Source of the DNA: Porphyra umbilicalis | Taxonomy: Eukaryota > Rhodophyta > Bangiophyceae > Bangiales > Bangiaceae | Length of the DNA: 22,709 nucleotides | Direction of reading: 5' to 3' | NCBI GenBank assembly: GCA_002049455.2 | Contig: KV919324.1 | Location: 1-22,709, forward strand | In this document: in pieces, positions 9,481 through 18,500 of the stretch | How the letters are laid out: each line of letters starts with the position of its first letter | How positions within the stretch are numbered: position 1 is the stretch's first letter | Translations under genes and position numbers: made by a program | The notes under the pieces: model-generated | Seen by the model: only the letters and a program-made list of their open reading frames with translations | Database searches by the model: none | What the model was told of the DNA's origin: nothing

Positions 9481-10227
9481 TCAGCACCCCCACCAAGCAG
9501 GCCTGCCACCGACCCCCGAACCGCCACCTGCAACGCTTGGTGTCATTGGGGGGGGGCAGGCGGAGAGGCAGGGATAAAGTGTTGTCGTGGGGCGAAGTAA
9601 GTGGGAGGGGGACGGGCAGCGACGCCACGCGGGAGAGGGGCGACAAAACCATGCGGCGCTGGCGCCGGTACGAGAGGAGGTGTGCAAAATGCGGGGATCC
9701 ACTGCTTCTACATCCGTACTCTTCAAATATCCCGCAGTCTGAAGTTTTCCGCTCTCCAACTGCTACAGAAGCGTTCCAAATGGGCGTCGAGGACGCCGCC
9801 GAGGCCGCTTTCGGACGCACACGCAGCATTTGGAGTGCGAATTATTTCGGCGAAGTGCTGTCAATTTGGCAGTAGGTTTGTCTATTGATTTCCCTGTATT
9901 GAGCATCTGTAAACCAGAGTGGGCAGGGGCGAGTCTGTCGAGGGGAACCAGTCACAAAAAACGGATTGTCTCTGCTGTGCATACATGGTATGTGCAGTAC
10001 CGCACAATAGTACCACACAACCGTGATATCGAAGAGCACGGCACCACGAACAGCTACAGAGTTCATCATCAATATGAGCTACGCAGAGCTCAAACATCAA
10101 AGCAGATAGCATACAACCAAAAAAAATAGAAAGCAAGGAAGAGAATCACCAGTGTACGCTGGCATCAGAGGGTCGGCAAGGCACTCGTCGTGTCGTTAGT
10201 CGCGGCCGTGAAGGCGACGGCGGTCGT
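9481..10227. other. Spacer between satellite and Myb-like gene
   Basis: Base composition becomes ordinary and, from about 9880 to 10140, AT-richer than the surroundings. This is the 3' flank of the minus-strand Myb-like gene, so its transcript end should lie here. An A run at 10129-10136 reads as a T run on the transcribed strand. A short forward frame (9537-9875) has no recognisable motif and is not called. Confidence 0.4.
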
Positions 10228-12090
10228 CTACGCGTCATCCACGTCATCGTGCTCGTCACCGTCTTCTCCATCGCTGGATGAACCCCAGTCCATAGTGTTC
10301 AGAACGCGCTGGTCGATATTGAGGCCGTTGGCGTGCGCTCTCTCCATGAATAGCCGCTGCTTGGAAACAATGGAGGAGCGGCCTCGATTAGAGGCCGTAC
10401 GAAGAGACGGCGGCAGCGGCGGCCGGGAACTGGAAACGCCGGCGCGGCCGCCATGGCTGCGCCCACAAGGCTCTCCTCCCGTCGAGACTTGCTCGTGCTC
10501 GCCGCTCGCGCCAACGCTCTCGTCCGCGGTCAGCCTTGTGTTCCCGTGGCCCGAGTCGCTGCTGCTCCCTTGAGTTGCAGCAGCTGCTAGGGCCACAGCA
10601 GCATCCGCGGCGTCCTCAATAGATGTGGACGGCACAGGCAGCGTCGAAGGCGGTGGCGGCGGTGGCGACACGATGTGGTCCTCCTCTTCGGCCTCCTCTT
10701 CGGCCGTCTCCTTGTCGGTGTGCGCATGACCATGAGGGGCGGGTGACGCATCCGACTCCGTCTCCGTGACGGAGCCCGCCTCCTCCTCGTCTATCTCAGA
10801 CGTGGACCGCGAGCCGCGGCGCTCGGCTCGCGCACGGCCACCTCGGGCGCCACGAGCGAGACCTCTGCGGCCGCGTGTGCCTCCTCGGCGACCGCGGCCG
10901 CTCCAATCACGACCACGTCCACCCCCGCCTCGACCACCTCTACCTCGGCGCCCACGGCCGATGGCAGCAGCTGCAGCGGATGCCGCATCAATCTCTCGTT
11001 GCATGGCCGCCTCGTCATTTGCGTCCGGGGTGTTGGCGTTGTTGGCCACGGGGTGGCCATCAGGTTCCTCGCGCAGGCGGCGACTAGCCTCACGTGCCCA
11101 GCAAGCGCGACCCTCCTCCGTGTTGGCAGCCATGGGCGAAGACCAAAAAGCAACGGTGCTGCGCTCAGCTGCCGATCGCGCAATGGAGTTGAGCGCCGCC
11201 GTGTGCGCGACGGACTCGCGCTGAAGGGCGGCCTCAATGCGAGAGAACTCCTTGGCGGCCTTGGCTCCAATAGGCCGCTCTTGAAACGCACCCTGACGTC
11301 GCTGCTTCTTACTGCGGTCATACGTAGAGCTCTGAGGCTCGTCAAAGGGGTCGTCCTCAACGGTGTCCTCCTCTGCATCATCGTGCGCGACACGTCGCGG
11401 CCGCCCGAGCGCCTCCATCGTGGCGGCGCCGCTGAAGCGGTCCAGCTGCTTGAGAATGTTCCAGAGGCGAAGAGGCTGGTTGTCGAGCTTTGCTGCTACT
11501 TCCGGCTTAAAGCCCTCGTAGGGGCTCAAGCCGTTGAGCTTGGCCAGGGTGGCGTTGAACAGGTCCGCCATCGTCGGGTTGCCAGTAAGCCTGTAGTTCA
11601 CGATCGCCATGTAGGAATTCTTAAACCGGTCGACCATAGGGAAGATGTTGTAGTTCAGCTCCTTGTGGATGGCAGAGGTAGAGCGGGAGCGGCGTCGCTC
11701 CACCCGCGGCATGTCATTCGGTAGTCGCGCGCGGAAGCGGCTGCAGATGTCCTCCTTGAAAGTCTCGATGCGCTGGTCGATCCCAACCTCCGCATTGAGG
11801 GTCGCCTCCACGTACGCTGCGCAGAGAAACTCGCGCTCATCTGGAGTCCATGACACAACCCGGACGCCACGAAGACTACCAGGGGCCAGAGCATTGGGAG
11901 GGCGTTGGGGCGACAGCGATGGGCTTGGCCGCAGGGGAAGGATCTCATCGTCGCCCACCAACGACCCATCATTGGTCGCGTCATCACGAGGGGCAGGAGA
12001 ACGGGTGGTCCTGGTGGCGCCGGCCATGTTTTGGCCGCCTTGGACTCCTGCAGGAGGAGAGGGCGGGGGAGTAAGGGTAGAACCGGCCAT
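10228..12090 (-). CDS. Harbinger Myb/SANT-like DNA-binding partner (620 aa from the first ATG)
   Basis: In this superfamily a second protein with a Myb/SANT-like trihelix binds the element ends and helps the transposase enter the nucleus. The frame is open from 12231, just after an in-frame stop, but its first ATG is at 12090. Another ATG at 12027 has an equally good context (AACATGG). Counting from 12090, the trihelix-like domain spans about 78-220, with VVSWTPDEREFL at its start and LKQLDRFSG at its end. RPIGAKAAKE (272-281) matches the motif of the NAM-associated C-terminal region found in plant Harbinger partners. An RG-rich stretch (about 378-428, RGG-box-like) suggests nucleic-acid binding. 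An acidic region and a conserved-looking C-terminus (SSIVSKQRLFMERAHANGLN) follow. The N-terminus may instead be joined by splicing to the overlapping upstream frame. Confidence 0.85.
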   Translation of the reverse strand: MAGSTLTPPPSPPAGVQGGQNMAGATRTTRSPAPRDDATNDGSLVGDDEILPLRPSPSLSPQRPPNALAPGSLRGVRVVSWTPDEREFLCAAYVEATLNAEVGIDQRIETFKEDICSRFRARLPNDMPRVERRRSRSTSAIHKELNYNIFPMVDRFKNSYMAIVNYRLTGNPTMADLFNATLAKLNGLSPYEGFKPEVAAKLDNQPLRLWNILKQLDRFSGAATMEALGRPRRVAHDDAEEDTVEDDPFDEPQSSTYDRSKKQRRQGAFQERPIGAKAAKEFSRIEAALQRESVAHTAALNSIARSAAERSTVAFWSSPMAANTEEGRACWAREASRRLREEPDGHPVANNANTPDANDEAAMQREIDAASAAAAAIGRGRRGRGGRGGGGRGRDWSGRGRRGGTRGRRGLARGARGGRARAERRGSRSTSEIDEEEAGSVTETESDASPAPHGHAHTDKETAEEEAEEEDHIVSPPPPPPSTLPVPSTSIEDAADAAVALAAAATQGSSSDSGHGNTRLTADESVGASGEHEQVSTGGEPCGRSHGGRAGVSSSRPPLPPSLRTASNRGRSSIVSKQRLFMERAHANGLNIDQRVLNTMDWGSSSDGEDGDEHDDVDDA

Positions 12091-12149
12091 GTCTTGGCCG
12101 CCTTGATCTGGAACACAGAGCACAGCGGCAGCGCAGTCACGAGCCACCG

Positions 12150-13016
12150 CTACTGGCGTCTCGGCGAGGGAGGTCGAGGCGGCGGCGGGTTGCGGGGGGG
12201 CAGCGGTCCCAACTGAAGCGGCTCCCACCACTCAGGCGGCTGAGGCTTGTTGACGTCCACCCACCGCAATCCACGCACGCCGTTGGCGTCTGGCCACGTT
12301 TGCACTTGTATCCAACGAGGAGCGGTCCTCGCCTCCGCCGCCGCGCGCTCCTCTGCGAGCCGCCGGTCGTGCTGCTCCCAGGCCACGCTCACCACGTTGC
12401 CGTCCTCGTCCGGCGGCAGCTCGATGACAGGAGGCGACGCCCAGGGGCACGGGCACCACGGTGGACACGTCGGGTGGTGAGGCCCGACGGTGATGGAAAG
12501 ACGGCAAACAAAACACAAACGGCGCTGAGCCCGACGCTCTGCGGTGCGGCCTAAGAAGCCAGGTTGACTTCCAATCCAGCGCCAGCCCCAGCCCGGATTC
12601 GGCGAGGGCCGGCGCGCCCACGGGCACGGGCACCGGTCCGGGCAGATTGAGACGTTGGAGCTCACGGACTGCGCGCGCTTGCACAGGGTGCAGATGCTTC
12701 GTAGGCCCCGTTGGAGCTGGGCCTTTGTGATTGCTCGAGCAGGCGGCCCATGTGCCGGGCGAGGGGTGTAGGCAGGGGTAGCCTTGTCTGCAGTTGTAGT
12801 CGGCCCCTCAGTAGCCCCGGAGTCAGCAGGCGTGGACGGTGTGGCCGCGGGCTTCACAGGAGCACCGGACGTAGCCTCGGAGTCAGCGGGCGTGGACGGT
12901 GTGGCCGTGGGCTCCACAGGAGCACCGGACGGCTTGGCCGTGGAGTTGCCGGCCATGGTGGGCGTGGGGGATGATGAGGGGGCGGGTGGTGCGGCTAGGG
13001 GCGCCGAATCCGCCAT
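12150..13016 (-). CDS. Third Harbinger frame: tandem CX2CX12CX3CXC-PW protein (288 aa)
   Basis: The frame starts at an ATG at 13016 and overlaps the open part of the Myb-like frame by 82 bp in another phase. Residues 1-90 are Pro/Ala/Ser/Thr-rich and include a 20-residue repeat. Two cysteine modules follow: C109, C112, C125, C129, C131 and C168, C171, C184, C188, C190. Both have the spacing CX2CX12CX3CXC and both are followed by PW. The spacing suggests paired metal-binding knuckles or DNA/protein-binding fingers. I do not recognise the family. The tail has W-rich segments (about 235-265) and a Pro-rich end. The protein may be a separate product, or an N-terminal exon of the Myb-like protein if an intron removes the overlap. 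A candidate acceptor (GTGTTCCAG, minus strand, ending at 12108) exists, but the donor is unclear. Duplicated spacing argues strongly against a chance frame. Confidence 0.7.
   Translation of the reverse strand: MADSAPLAAPPAPSSSPTPTMAGNSTAKPSGAPVEPTATPSTPADSEATSGAPVKPAATPSTPADSGATEGPTTTADKATPAYTPRPAHGPPARAITKAQLQRGLRSICTLCKRAQSVSSNVSICPDRCPCPWARRPSPNPGWGWRWIGSQPGFLGRTAERRAQRRLCFVCRLSITVGPHHPTCPPWCPCPWASPPVIELPPDEDGNVVSVAWEQHDRRLAEERAAAEARTAPRWIQVQTWPDANGVRGLRWVDVNKPQPPEWWEPLQLGPLPPRNPPPPRPPSPRRQ
12821..12932 (-). repeat. 60-bp imperfect tandem within the cysteine-motif gene
   Basis: AGTCAGC(A/G)GGCGTGGACGGT begins at 12821 and 12881, and a partial third unit lies to the left. The period is 60 bp, so 20 codons are repeated in frame (GAPV(E/K)P(T/A)ATPSTPADS). 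The repeat lengthens a disordered linker before the cysteine modules. Confidence 0.85.
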
Positions 13017-13266
13017 CGTGTGATGCCGCAGCGTCGGTCGCTACTTGCGTGCCGAGCTTCGTCCGCCGTCCGCGTCGTGCCCAGGTCGCAAAACGAGTCG
13101 CCGGTACAGCGCCTGCAGCAGTGCGCTCTACAAAACGGGTCCCAACCAGAGGTGCATGCGCTCAGAAAACGCTCGTGCTGCGTCGCGAAGGCGAAGGCGA
13201 CCACGGCACTGCGGCAACAGAAACGAGTGACGCTGCGCGGGGCCCTCCGTACACTGACACCCTTCG

Positions 13267-13408
13267 CCCCTCATTTTTGGCCGGTTGATGGCCCTCAAAG
13301 CACCCTGTGTGCGGAGGCATGCTGCTAGCGGTGCGTGGCCCTCACTTTTGGCCTGCTGATGGCCCTCAAAGCAGCCCTCGTGCGGAGGCGTGCTGCTAGC
13401 GGTGCGTG
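13267..13408. repeat. 71-bp tandem repeat, two units
   Basis: Both units contain TGATGGCCCTCAAAGCA and end GCTGCTAGCGGTGCGTG. Unit ends are at 13337 and 13408. It lies 250-390 bp upstream of the minus-strand ATG at 13016, so it is in the likely promoter region. Confidence 0.85.
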
Positions 13409-13457
13409 GCCCGCGGTTATTGGGCGATGCGAAACCGCGGCCCGAAAGGCTCGTCGC

Positions 13458-13477
13458 GGGCCCCACGCGCGGGGCCC
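13458..13477. repeat. GC hairpin with 7-bp stem
   Basis: GGGCCCC and GGGGCCC flank ACGCGC. It is perfect and strong, but of a kind that arises easily in GC-rich sequence. No gene end is next to it. Confidence 0.4.
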
Positions 13478-15109
13478 AGAGAAACGGCCACGCGGGCTGC
13501 CCTCGACAGCATGGATTGCGCTGAAGGGGGACTGGTTTGCTGCCTCTTTCGCGCCCGTCGCTCGTGTCTGTCACGCAGGCAGCACGCGGCCGTCACACGG
13601 TCAAAAAAAGGCTCACCTGCTGCGGCCTTGGCGCCCAAATGCATATGGAAGGGAGAAATCGGCCGGTTCGGGTAGTCAGCCGTCTGATATGAGGCCTCAA
13701 CATGGAGCGTATTAGGCCTCAACAGAGAGCGCATGCGTGATTCATGGCCTTGGCTACCTGCGTGATTCATGGCCCTTGCTTCACCTTGCTACACTAGGTA
13801 CAGGTGAGACACGAGGCAGGGGCGGCTGCCCACGTATCCCGACGCTAGAACCTCGCCGAGCGGACACCAGCAATGTAAACATTCATGCACGTGCACAGCC
13901 TTGAGTGGATCTCCGAGCCTCTTTGCCTGGCTCTTGGTGGTCCCTCCCGGTCACGCTGGGGGACCGTTTGGCTGACACTGGGTGCCCTGCGTCAGCAAGG
14001 GCTCAACACCGCTGTCCCGCCCACAACGTATTTGGGGCCACTGGGTCTCAGATCGAGTCGGTCCACCAAAACTCGGATTCGGCCACCGCCTGTGGTCCGG
14101 TCGTGGAGGCACACCACCCCACTTGATCCGACTATTTTTGGATTGCGACGCGTGTTGCAACCGCATCACACGCCAGCCGAGATTTGTGATATTTCTTCTG
14201 ATCTACCGAGATTGTATCCTATCACCTGATTCGTTGATTGCAAACCGCGGCAAAAACGGCCGCGCGGCAGTGCTTTCGTGGCCTTCGATTGACTCGGCCG
14301 AGTCGCACTGGAGACAACGTTTCCCCGCGAGGTCCAATTGCGACCGTTCCCTCGGGTTGTCATCACAGCTGGTGGGCGTGGTCCAACACCGGCAACGTGA
14401 GGGCCACCTCACTCGGCCCGAGAACGGGCCCGCCCAGGACCTTTCTGCTATTATCTCAGTGTGATGGTGGACAGCAAGGCCCCGCAGACCTGTACTTCCA
14501 GGGACAGAAATGGGCATCCTGGACGAGTCACCGTCAACTGCGGTGCACGTGCCGTGCCCTCAGTGGACATTCGAGTGACGTTCTCTGGCTCGTCCATTTC
14601 GTCACGGCTGGCCCCACAACGTAGGTGTCGCCGTCGCCTTCGGAAACGAGTCGACCCGAAGAAAACGGAAATCTGATCAGATGACGGCGCTTCGACAACT
14701 CTGAGGCACGTGGTCACCTGAAACGTGTCTGTCTCATGACGGATGATCGCCGGAATGACTGCATATTCACGCTAGAATGGACATGTGAACCTGATCCGTG
14801 TCATCCAGTTAAGGACGATTGAAGGACGATCGGCCGCTCAAATGACGACGACTGACGGGGGACACGCAGCGCCCTTCTCACGGTGATGCGAGATGTCTGG
14901 TTCCGTGAGTTCGAAAGGTTGCAACCACCAACGTCGCCTTCGCATTCCGCAAACCAGTTTATACAGTAGCCCCCGTTTTTCATCAAATACATTGGGTCTG
15001 CCAGATCCTTTGTGGAACCCTTTCGTAAAGAGCTCGCCGCGGCTCGACACCCAATCACAGGCGTACACGACGACATACGTGGCGCTCTTAATTTATGTGG
15101 AACTGACGC

Positions 15110-15134
15110 GATGCGGACGTTGTTGGTACCGCTC
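15110..15134 (-). repeat. Right terminal inverted repeat of Harbinger (25 bp)
   Basis: It begins GATGCGGACGTTG and ends GGTACCGCTC. It is the reverse complement of 3967-3992 apart from one missing base. Confidence 0.93.
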
Positions 15135-15137
15135 TAA
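15135..15137. repeat. Right target-site duplication (TAA)
   Basis: TAA follows the right inverted repeat directly and is continued by AGGCCAGGGGA, exactly as at the empty site at 16409-16422. Confidence 0.93.
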
Positions 15138-15150
15138 AGGCCAGGGGAAT

Positions 15151-16411
15151 ACTGAAAGCGCGTACGCAAAAACACCCTGGCCTGGAGTTGTGCTGTGATC
15201 GAAGACAATCTATACGAGTAAGTTCTGGAGCATTATTTACATAGACTTGAAGCATGCCGCGTCGCGCTTCACTTGGCACGTGGTTATATTTTTCATGCAC
15301 TGCATTGGTTTTTATTTTTATGTCATTGCGGGCGTCCACGGGCAGGCGCGCGCGCCAGAGCCGTCCGCCCCGGAGCGCGCCGGCCCCCCACCCAGGCGAC
15401 GCCGTGCTTGCGACAGTCCCAAGCCACGCACGGCTCGCCGACAGCCTCACCCCCCCCAGACCACCGGCCTCACCCACGTCCGCCTCCGCCGCCGCTACCG
15501 CGCAGTCCACCCGCCCTCTGGGGCAAACGCCACGCCACTCCCGCCCCCTCGTCCATGATGGCTAGGCTTGTTGCCAGTAGCAAGCCTATCGCAGCAGGGG
15601 GCGCGGGCGCAGGGTCCGCCGCCGCCGCCGTAGGGGCTGCCACCGGCTAGCCAGCGGCGTCTTCACCCCTCCCCCCCTCCAGCCCCACGGCCCCTCAACC
15701 CCTCCACAGCCCCCCGAACGTACCCCCCTGTCCGTTCTCCTCCCCCCACGACGTACCGCGCGGTCAGTTGTGCGACATCCCGCACGGCCGGATCCGCCAC
15801 CGCGACACCACCACCCCCTCGCACGGGCCACACGCACGACGCCGCCCTCTCCTCGTCACAGGTCCGCGCACAGAACCACGCGGGCAGCTGCGTCACGCCA
15901 CTCGCGACTGCCCGCTTCAGTCACTGCGCGCCACGGTCACACCACATTCCACGACTCTCGGCCGTCCCCGATCTTGGCCCTCTCCTGCGCGTTCAAAAAT
16001 TTGAAGAACAAAAACACCGTCCAGAGCATCTCAGGGGCATGATTCACCAATTACGTCTTCAATTCCTCACCCGACGCGGTCATATGCAGCACGCATCCTC
16101 GTTTCCAGCTCGTCTGAAGCACAGACCCCCCGTTTCAAGCCATCTGAACGAGAAAAAAACCCTCTTTCTACATGGTTGGACCTCACAAACGCCCAACGTA
16201 CGGCCATCGTGCAAAAATACATGTACGGATAGTGTGCAAGTTGACGCTTCTAACCATGTCGGACTCAACGTACGGCGACGTCCGCCCGAGCCGTACGAGG
16301 TCTCACCGCGTGCACCCCGCTTTTTCGCAAGTACTCCCGCAACGTGCACTAGCTCGGAGAAAAATTAGAATGGGGGCCCCTACGCGCATGTTGGATAGTA
16401 CCCTGTCCTAA
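15151..16411. repeat. Direct repeat copy B (1,261 bp), carrying the empty target site
   Basis: This is the second copy of the unit at 2704-3966, shorter by one 2-bp indel. Its right end continues CCTGTCC-TAA-AGGCCAGGGGA without the transposon. Its left junction is AGGCCAGGGGA followed by AT and then ACTGAAAGCG, so the right-hand flank of the unit is joined to its own left end. That is what a tandem duplication gives, with 1-2 bases of filler at the joint. The alternative is that TAAAGGCCAGGGGA, present on both sides of copy B (15135-15148, 16409-16422), is a 14-bp target duplication of an inserted element. That model needs a coincidence with the Harbinger site and does not fit copy A's left flank. 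Confidence 0.9.
16409..16411. other. Unoccupied Harbinger target site
   Basis: A single TAA lies between CCCTGTCC and AGGCCAGGGGA. It is the in-window reference for the state before insertion at 3964-3966/15135-15137. Confidence 0.9.
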
Positions 16412-16422
16412 AGGCCAGGGGA

Positions 16423-18500
16423 TATTTTGAGCATCTAGTCACGATTGTTGATGAAGTAGCCTTCAGAACTGGCTGTGGCCATACTGTAGTTCTGGCACGT
16501 GCAATTTGTGCCGTAGTGGTGGGCCATCATCGAGGACTGACTGTACCTGCGCGATACGCCCCCACGGTGGGGCATCAGTTCTTGCGTCTGTCACCCACCA
16601 CATGTGCTCTGTCACTGTCCTCGAACGAGCTTACAGTACACCGCCCGCACAGGCCGAACCCGAGGTGTGGTTTGGACGGCGCTTCGGGCCACAAGCTGCC
16701 CCTCTCAGTATGACCCTCTGACTGTCGTGACTGATCTAATTTTGCTTCGGCGATGCTGATTGGTCTGCCAAGCTTGCCGTGCGCACCACAGATCCAGAGG
16801 GCACCCGCGTCGATTCTCGGTCGTTTGTGCAGCGCCGCGCGCTGCTCCCGAGTTCCACCACCCCCTGCGCGTCCCTTTTTTGAGCAAGTCTGTACGCGCC
16901 GGATCACCACCCAGGCGGACCCTCTGAACAAGAGTGCCGAGGCTGATGGCGGTCATGCAAGCCACCCACCACCGTACCGACAAACATGAGGCGACGACCC
17001 TTTCCCTCACGCCAGTAGAACGGACACGCCGGCCGAGACTTTCTCCCGTCCACTGTCCAGTTCAGGTAAGAAAAATAAACGGTAGTCACATCCGAGTGGG
17101 AAGTGATGGATTACCAGGGCCTACATCAATCTCGAGTGGTGATTGTGCCTGTTAAAGGCGGTTTTTGCCACAGCTTTGCCGAGTGTCCCTCAACCAAGGT
17201 ACATCATTGGCGGTCGATGGCGCAAGGTCACGAAGCGGCCTTGCAGAAACATCACCGGTGTAAGGATTGGAAGCAGAGGCCTGACGCCGTCACTTGAAAT
17301 CGAGTGCCTCTCGATTCCTCGCCCGATCAGAACCTGGCGTCCCCACAGGATTTCTCTCGTCCATCATAGGGGTGGACGGGACTGTTCCTGAGGGTCGTTG
17401 ATCACCGTCGCTTCAAGCGTCGGCCATAACCGAACGCGATTATTTGCTGGGTGGTAAGCCAGAAGAAGCCGTCAACAGCGGCTGTTTTGCTTTATTGGAG
17501 TTTGGGCGCTCGGTGCTGGATCGCGAGCTTGCGCCAAAACAGGGCGGATCAGCCGGCGCAAGCTGGCTCGGCAGACTTCAGTACAGCTTCAACGAACAGC
17601 GGCTTAGTGCGATGCAACGCTTCAGTGTGCAGTCGAGGCATGACATTCTACTGCCTGGTTTGCAAGTACACAAGACCCGTTGAATCACGTCGTGCTGTCC
17701 CTTGCAGCCAGGACCGCGCCTCCCCGTAGCGACCACAAAACAAGAAGGCGCTCTTCCAATCCATGCAAGGACTGCTGCCAGCTCTGCGATCAACGCACCT
17801 ACCGAAGGTTCAGTAGAGGCCGACATGTCAGTACTACCAGGCACAGAAAAAGGAGCATCCAACAGAACACGTAGAGCACACGCTGCAGATTGAAGAAAGT
17901 CAGATTGTCTGTGGTAGTAGCGGAAACGTGCGGCACACCGGAGGCAGCGTAATGCACAGAAGAACACAGGCAGCACCGCCGTTCCACGGTCGTTTGGCAA
18001 CAAGTGGTCGATGCAGGGACTGGGCGGGAGGGGGCGTGGTGGGGTAAGGTACACAGGGATGGGCGGCGGAAACACGAGCGTGTGAAGAGGGAGGCATTGA
18101 ACGTACAACAGGCGCGAGAGAGGCGCCTCCAGACTTGACACTTTCGCAGCGTGGGTAGGAGTCCAAGGTACAGGCGGTGAGTTGGAAGGTGGCGACGTAG
18201 GCTTGGGGGAACGGGGCCGGGGGGGCAGGGAGAGAATCGTCACGAGACTGGTGGCGGTGGCATCCAGCGCATGCCAATGACGTCGACAAAGCCCGCGCAT
18301 GCGCTGTGGGTAGCTGCAAGCGCGGAACGAAAGGCCGCCTGTGGCGCTGCGGTCAAGCACGGCGATAGCACCACAGCGCTCAATCGACGACCTGGCGAGC
18401 GAGAGAAGAGGTTGCAATCTGTGATATGTGAAATTGACTTCTGTAGTTTCCTCCAGTACCGTCCTCGAAATGTAGTCAACTCGAACAAGCCGAGGTCTTG
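16423..18500. other. Moderate-GC region without a supported gene
   Basis: About 2.1 kb with near-balanced composition. The longest open frame (17578-18603, -) has no ATG at its open end, no domain-like motif and a Pro-rich centre, and is not called. A consensus-like splice donor (CAG|GTAAG, 17063-17070, +) is present, but I cannot build exons around it. Small frames near 17440-17730 (+) have a few cysteines and nothing else. The region may hold decayed transposon sequence or exons of an intron-containing gene. Confidence 0.4.

Larger units (their letters stand above)
13017..15109. other. Right subterminal region of Harbinger, no supported gene
   Basis: About 2.1 kb separate the cysteine-motif gene's ATG from the right inverted repeat. 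It should hold the promoter of the minus-strand gene or genes. I see a 71-bp tandem, a GGGCCCC/GGGGCCC hairpin (13458-13477), short repeats around 13690-13780 (AGGCCTCAACA twice, then GCGTGATTCATGGCC twice), and scattered CACGTG sites at 13888, 14546 and 14707. Open frames are short and motif-free. Part of this stretch could be older nested insertions that I cannot delimit. Confidence 0.5.
3967..15134. mobile_element. Complete PIF/Harbinger DNA transposon, 11,168 bp
   Basis: The element is bounded by inverted repeats that differ by one 1-bp indel and flanked by TAA duplications. Inside are a DDE transposase (+) and a Myb/SANT-like protein (-), arranged convergently, as is usual for Harbinger elements. 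Extra content makes it large: a third frame with duplicated cysteine motifs, a satellite with a 136-bp period between the convergent genes, and long noncoding subterminal regions (about 1.25 kb left, 2.1 kb right). The ends are well preserved, the transposase is uninterrupted with its catalytic residues, and the target site can be reconstructed from the neighbouring repeat. Insertion is therefore recent and the element may still be active. Host-gene capture, or later insertion of the satellite, could explain the extra content. Confidence 0.93.

Noticed and set aside
7147..9600. Series of long forward open frames (Pro/Arg/Ala-rich, 260-300 aa) and matching minus-strand frames over the satellite.
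   Set aside because: The 136-bp monomer is not a multiple of three, so reading frame changes every monomer. Openness follows from the lack of A/T on the strand, and no motif is kept in one frame.
12091..12231. Myb-like protein start at 12231.
   Set aside because: The codon is GTG, directly after an in-frame stop. ATG codons at 12090 or 12027, or a splice junction, are more plausible for a eukaryotic gene.
2704..16411. The two direct repeats as LTRs of a retrotransposon containing the whole interval.
   Set aside because: The units lack TG...CA ends, there is no primer-binding site, polypurine tract or reverse transcriptase between them, and the interval is exactly filled by a Harbinger element with its own ends and TAA duplications.
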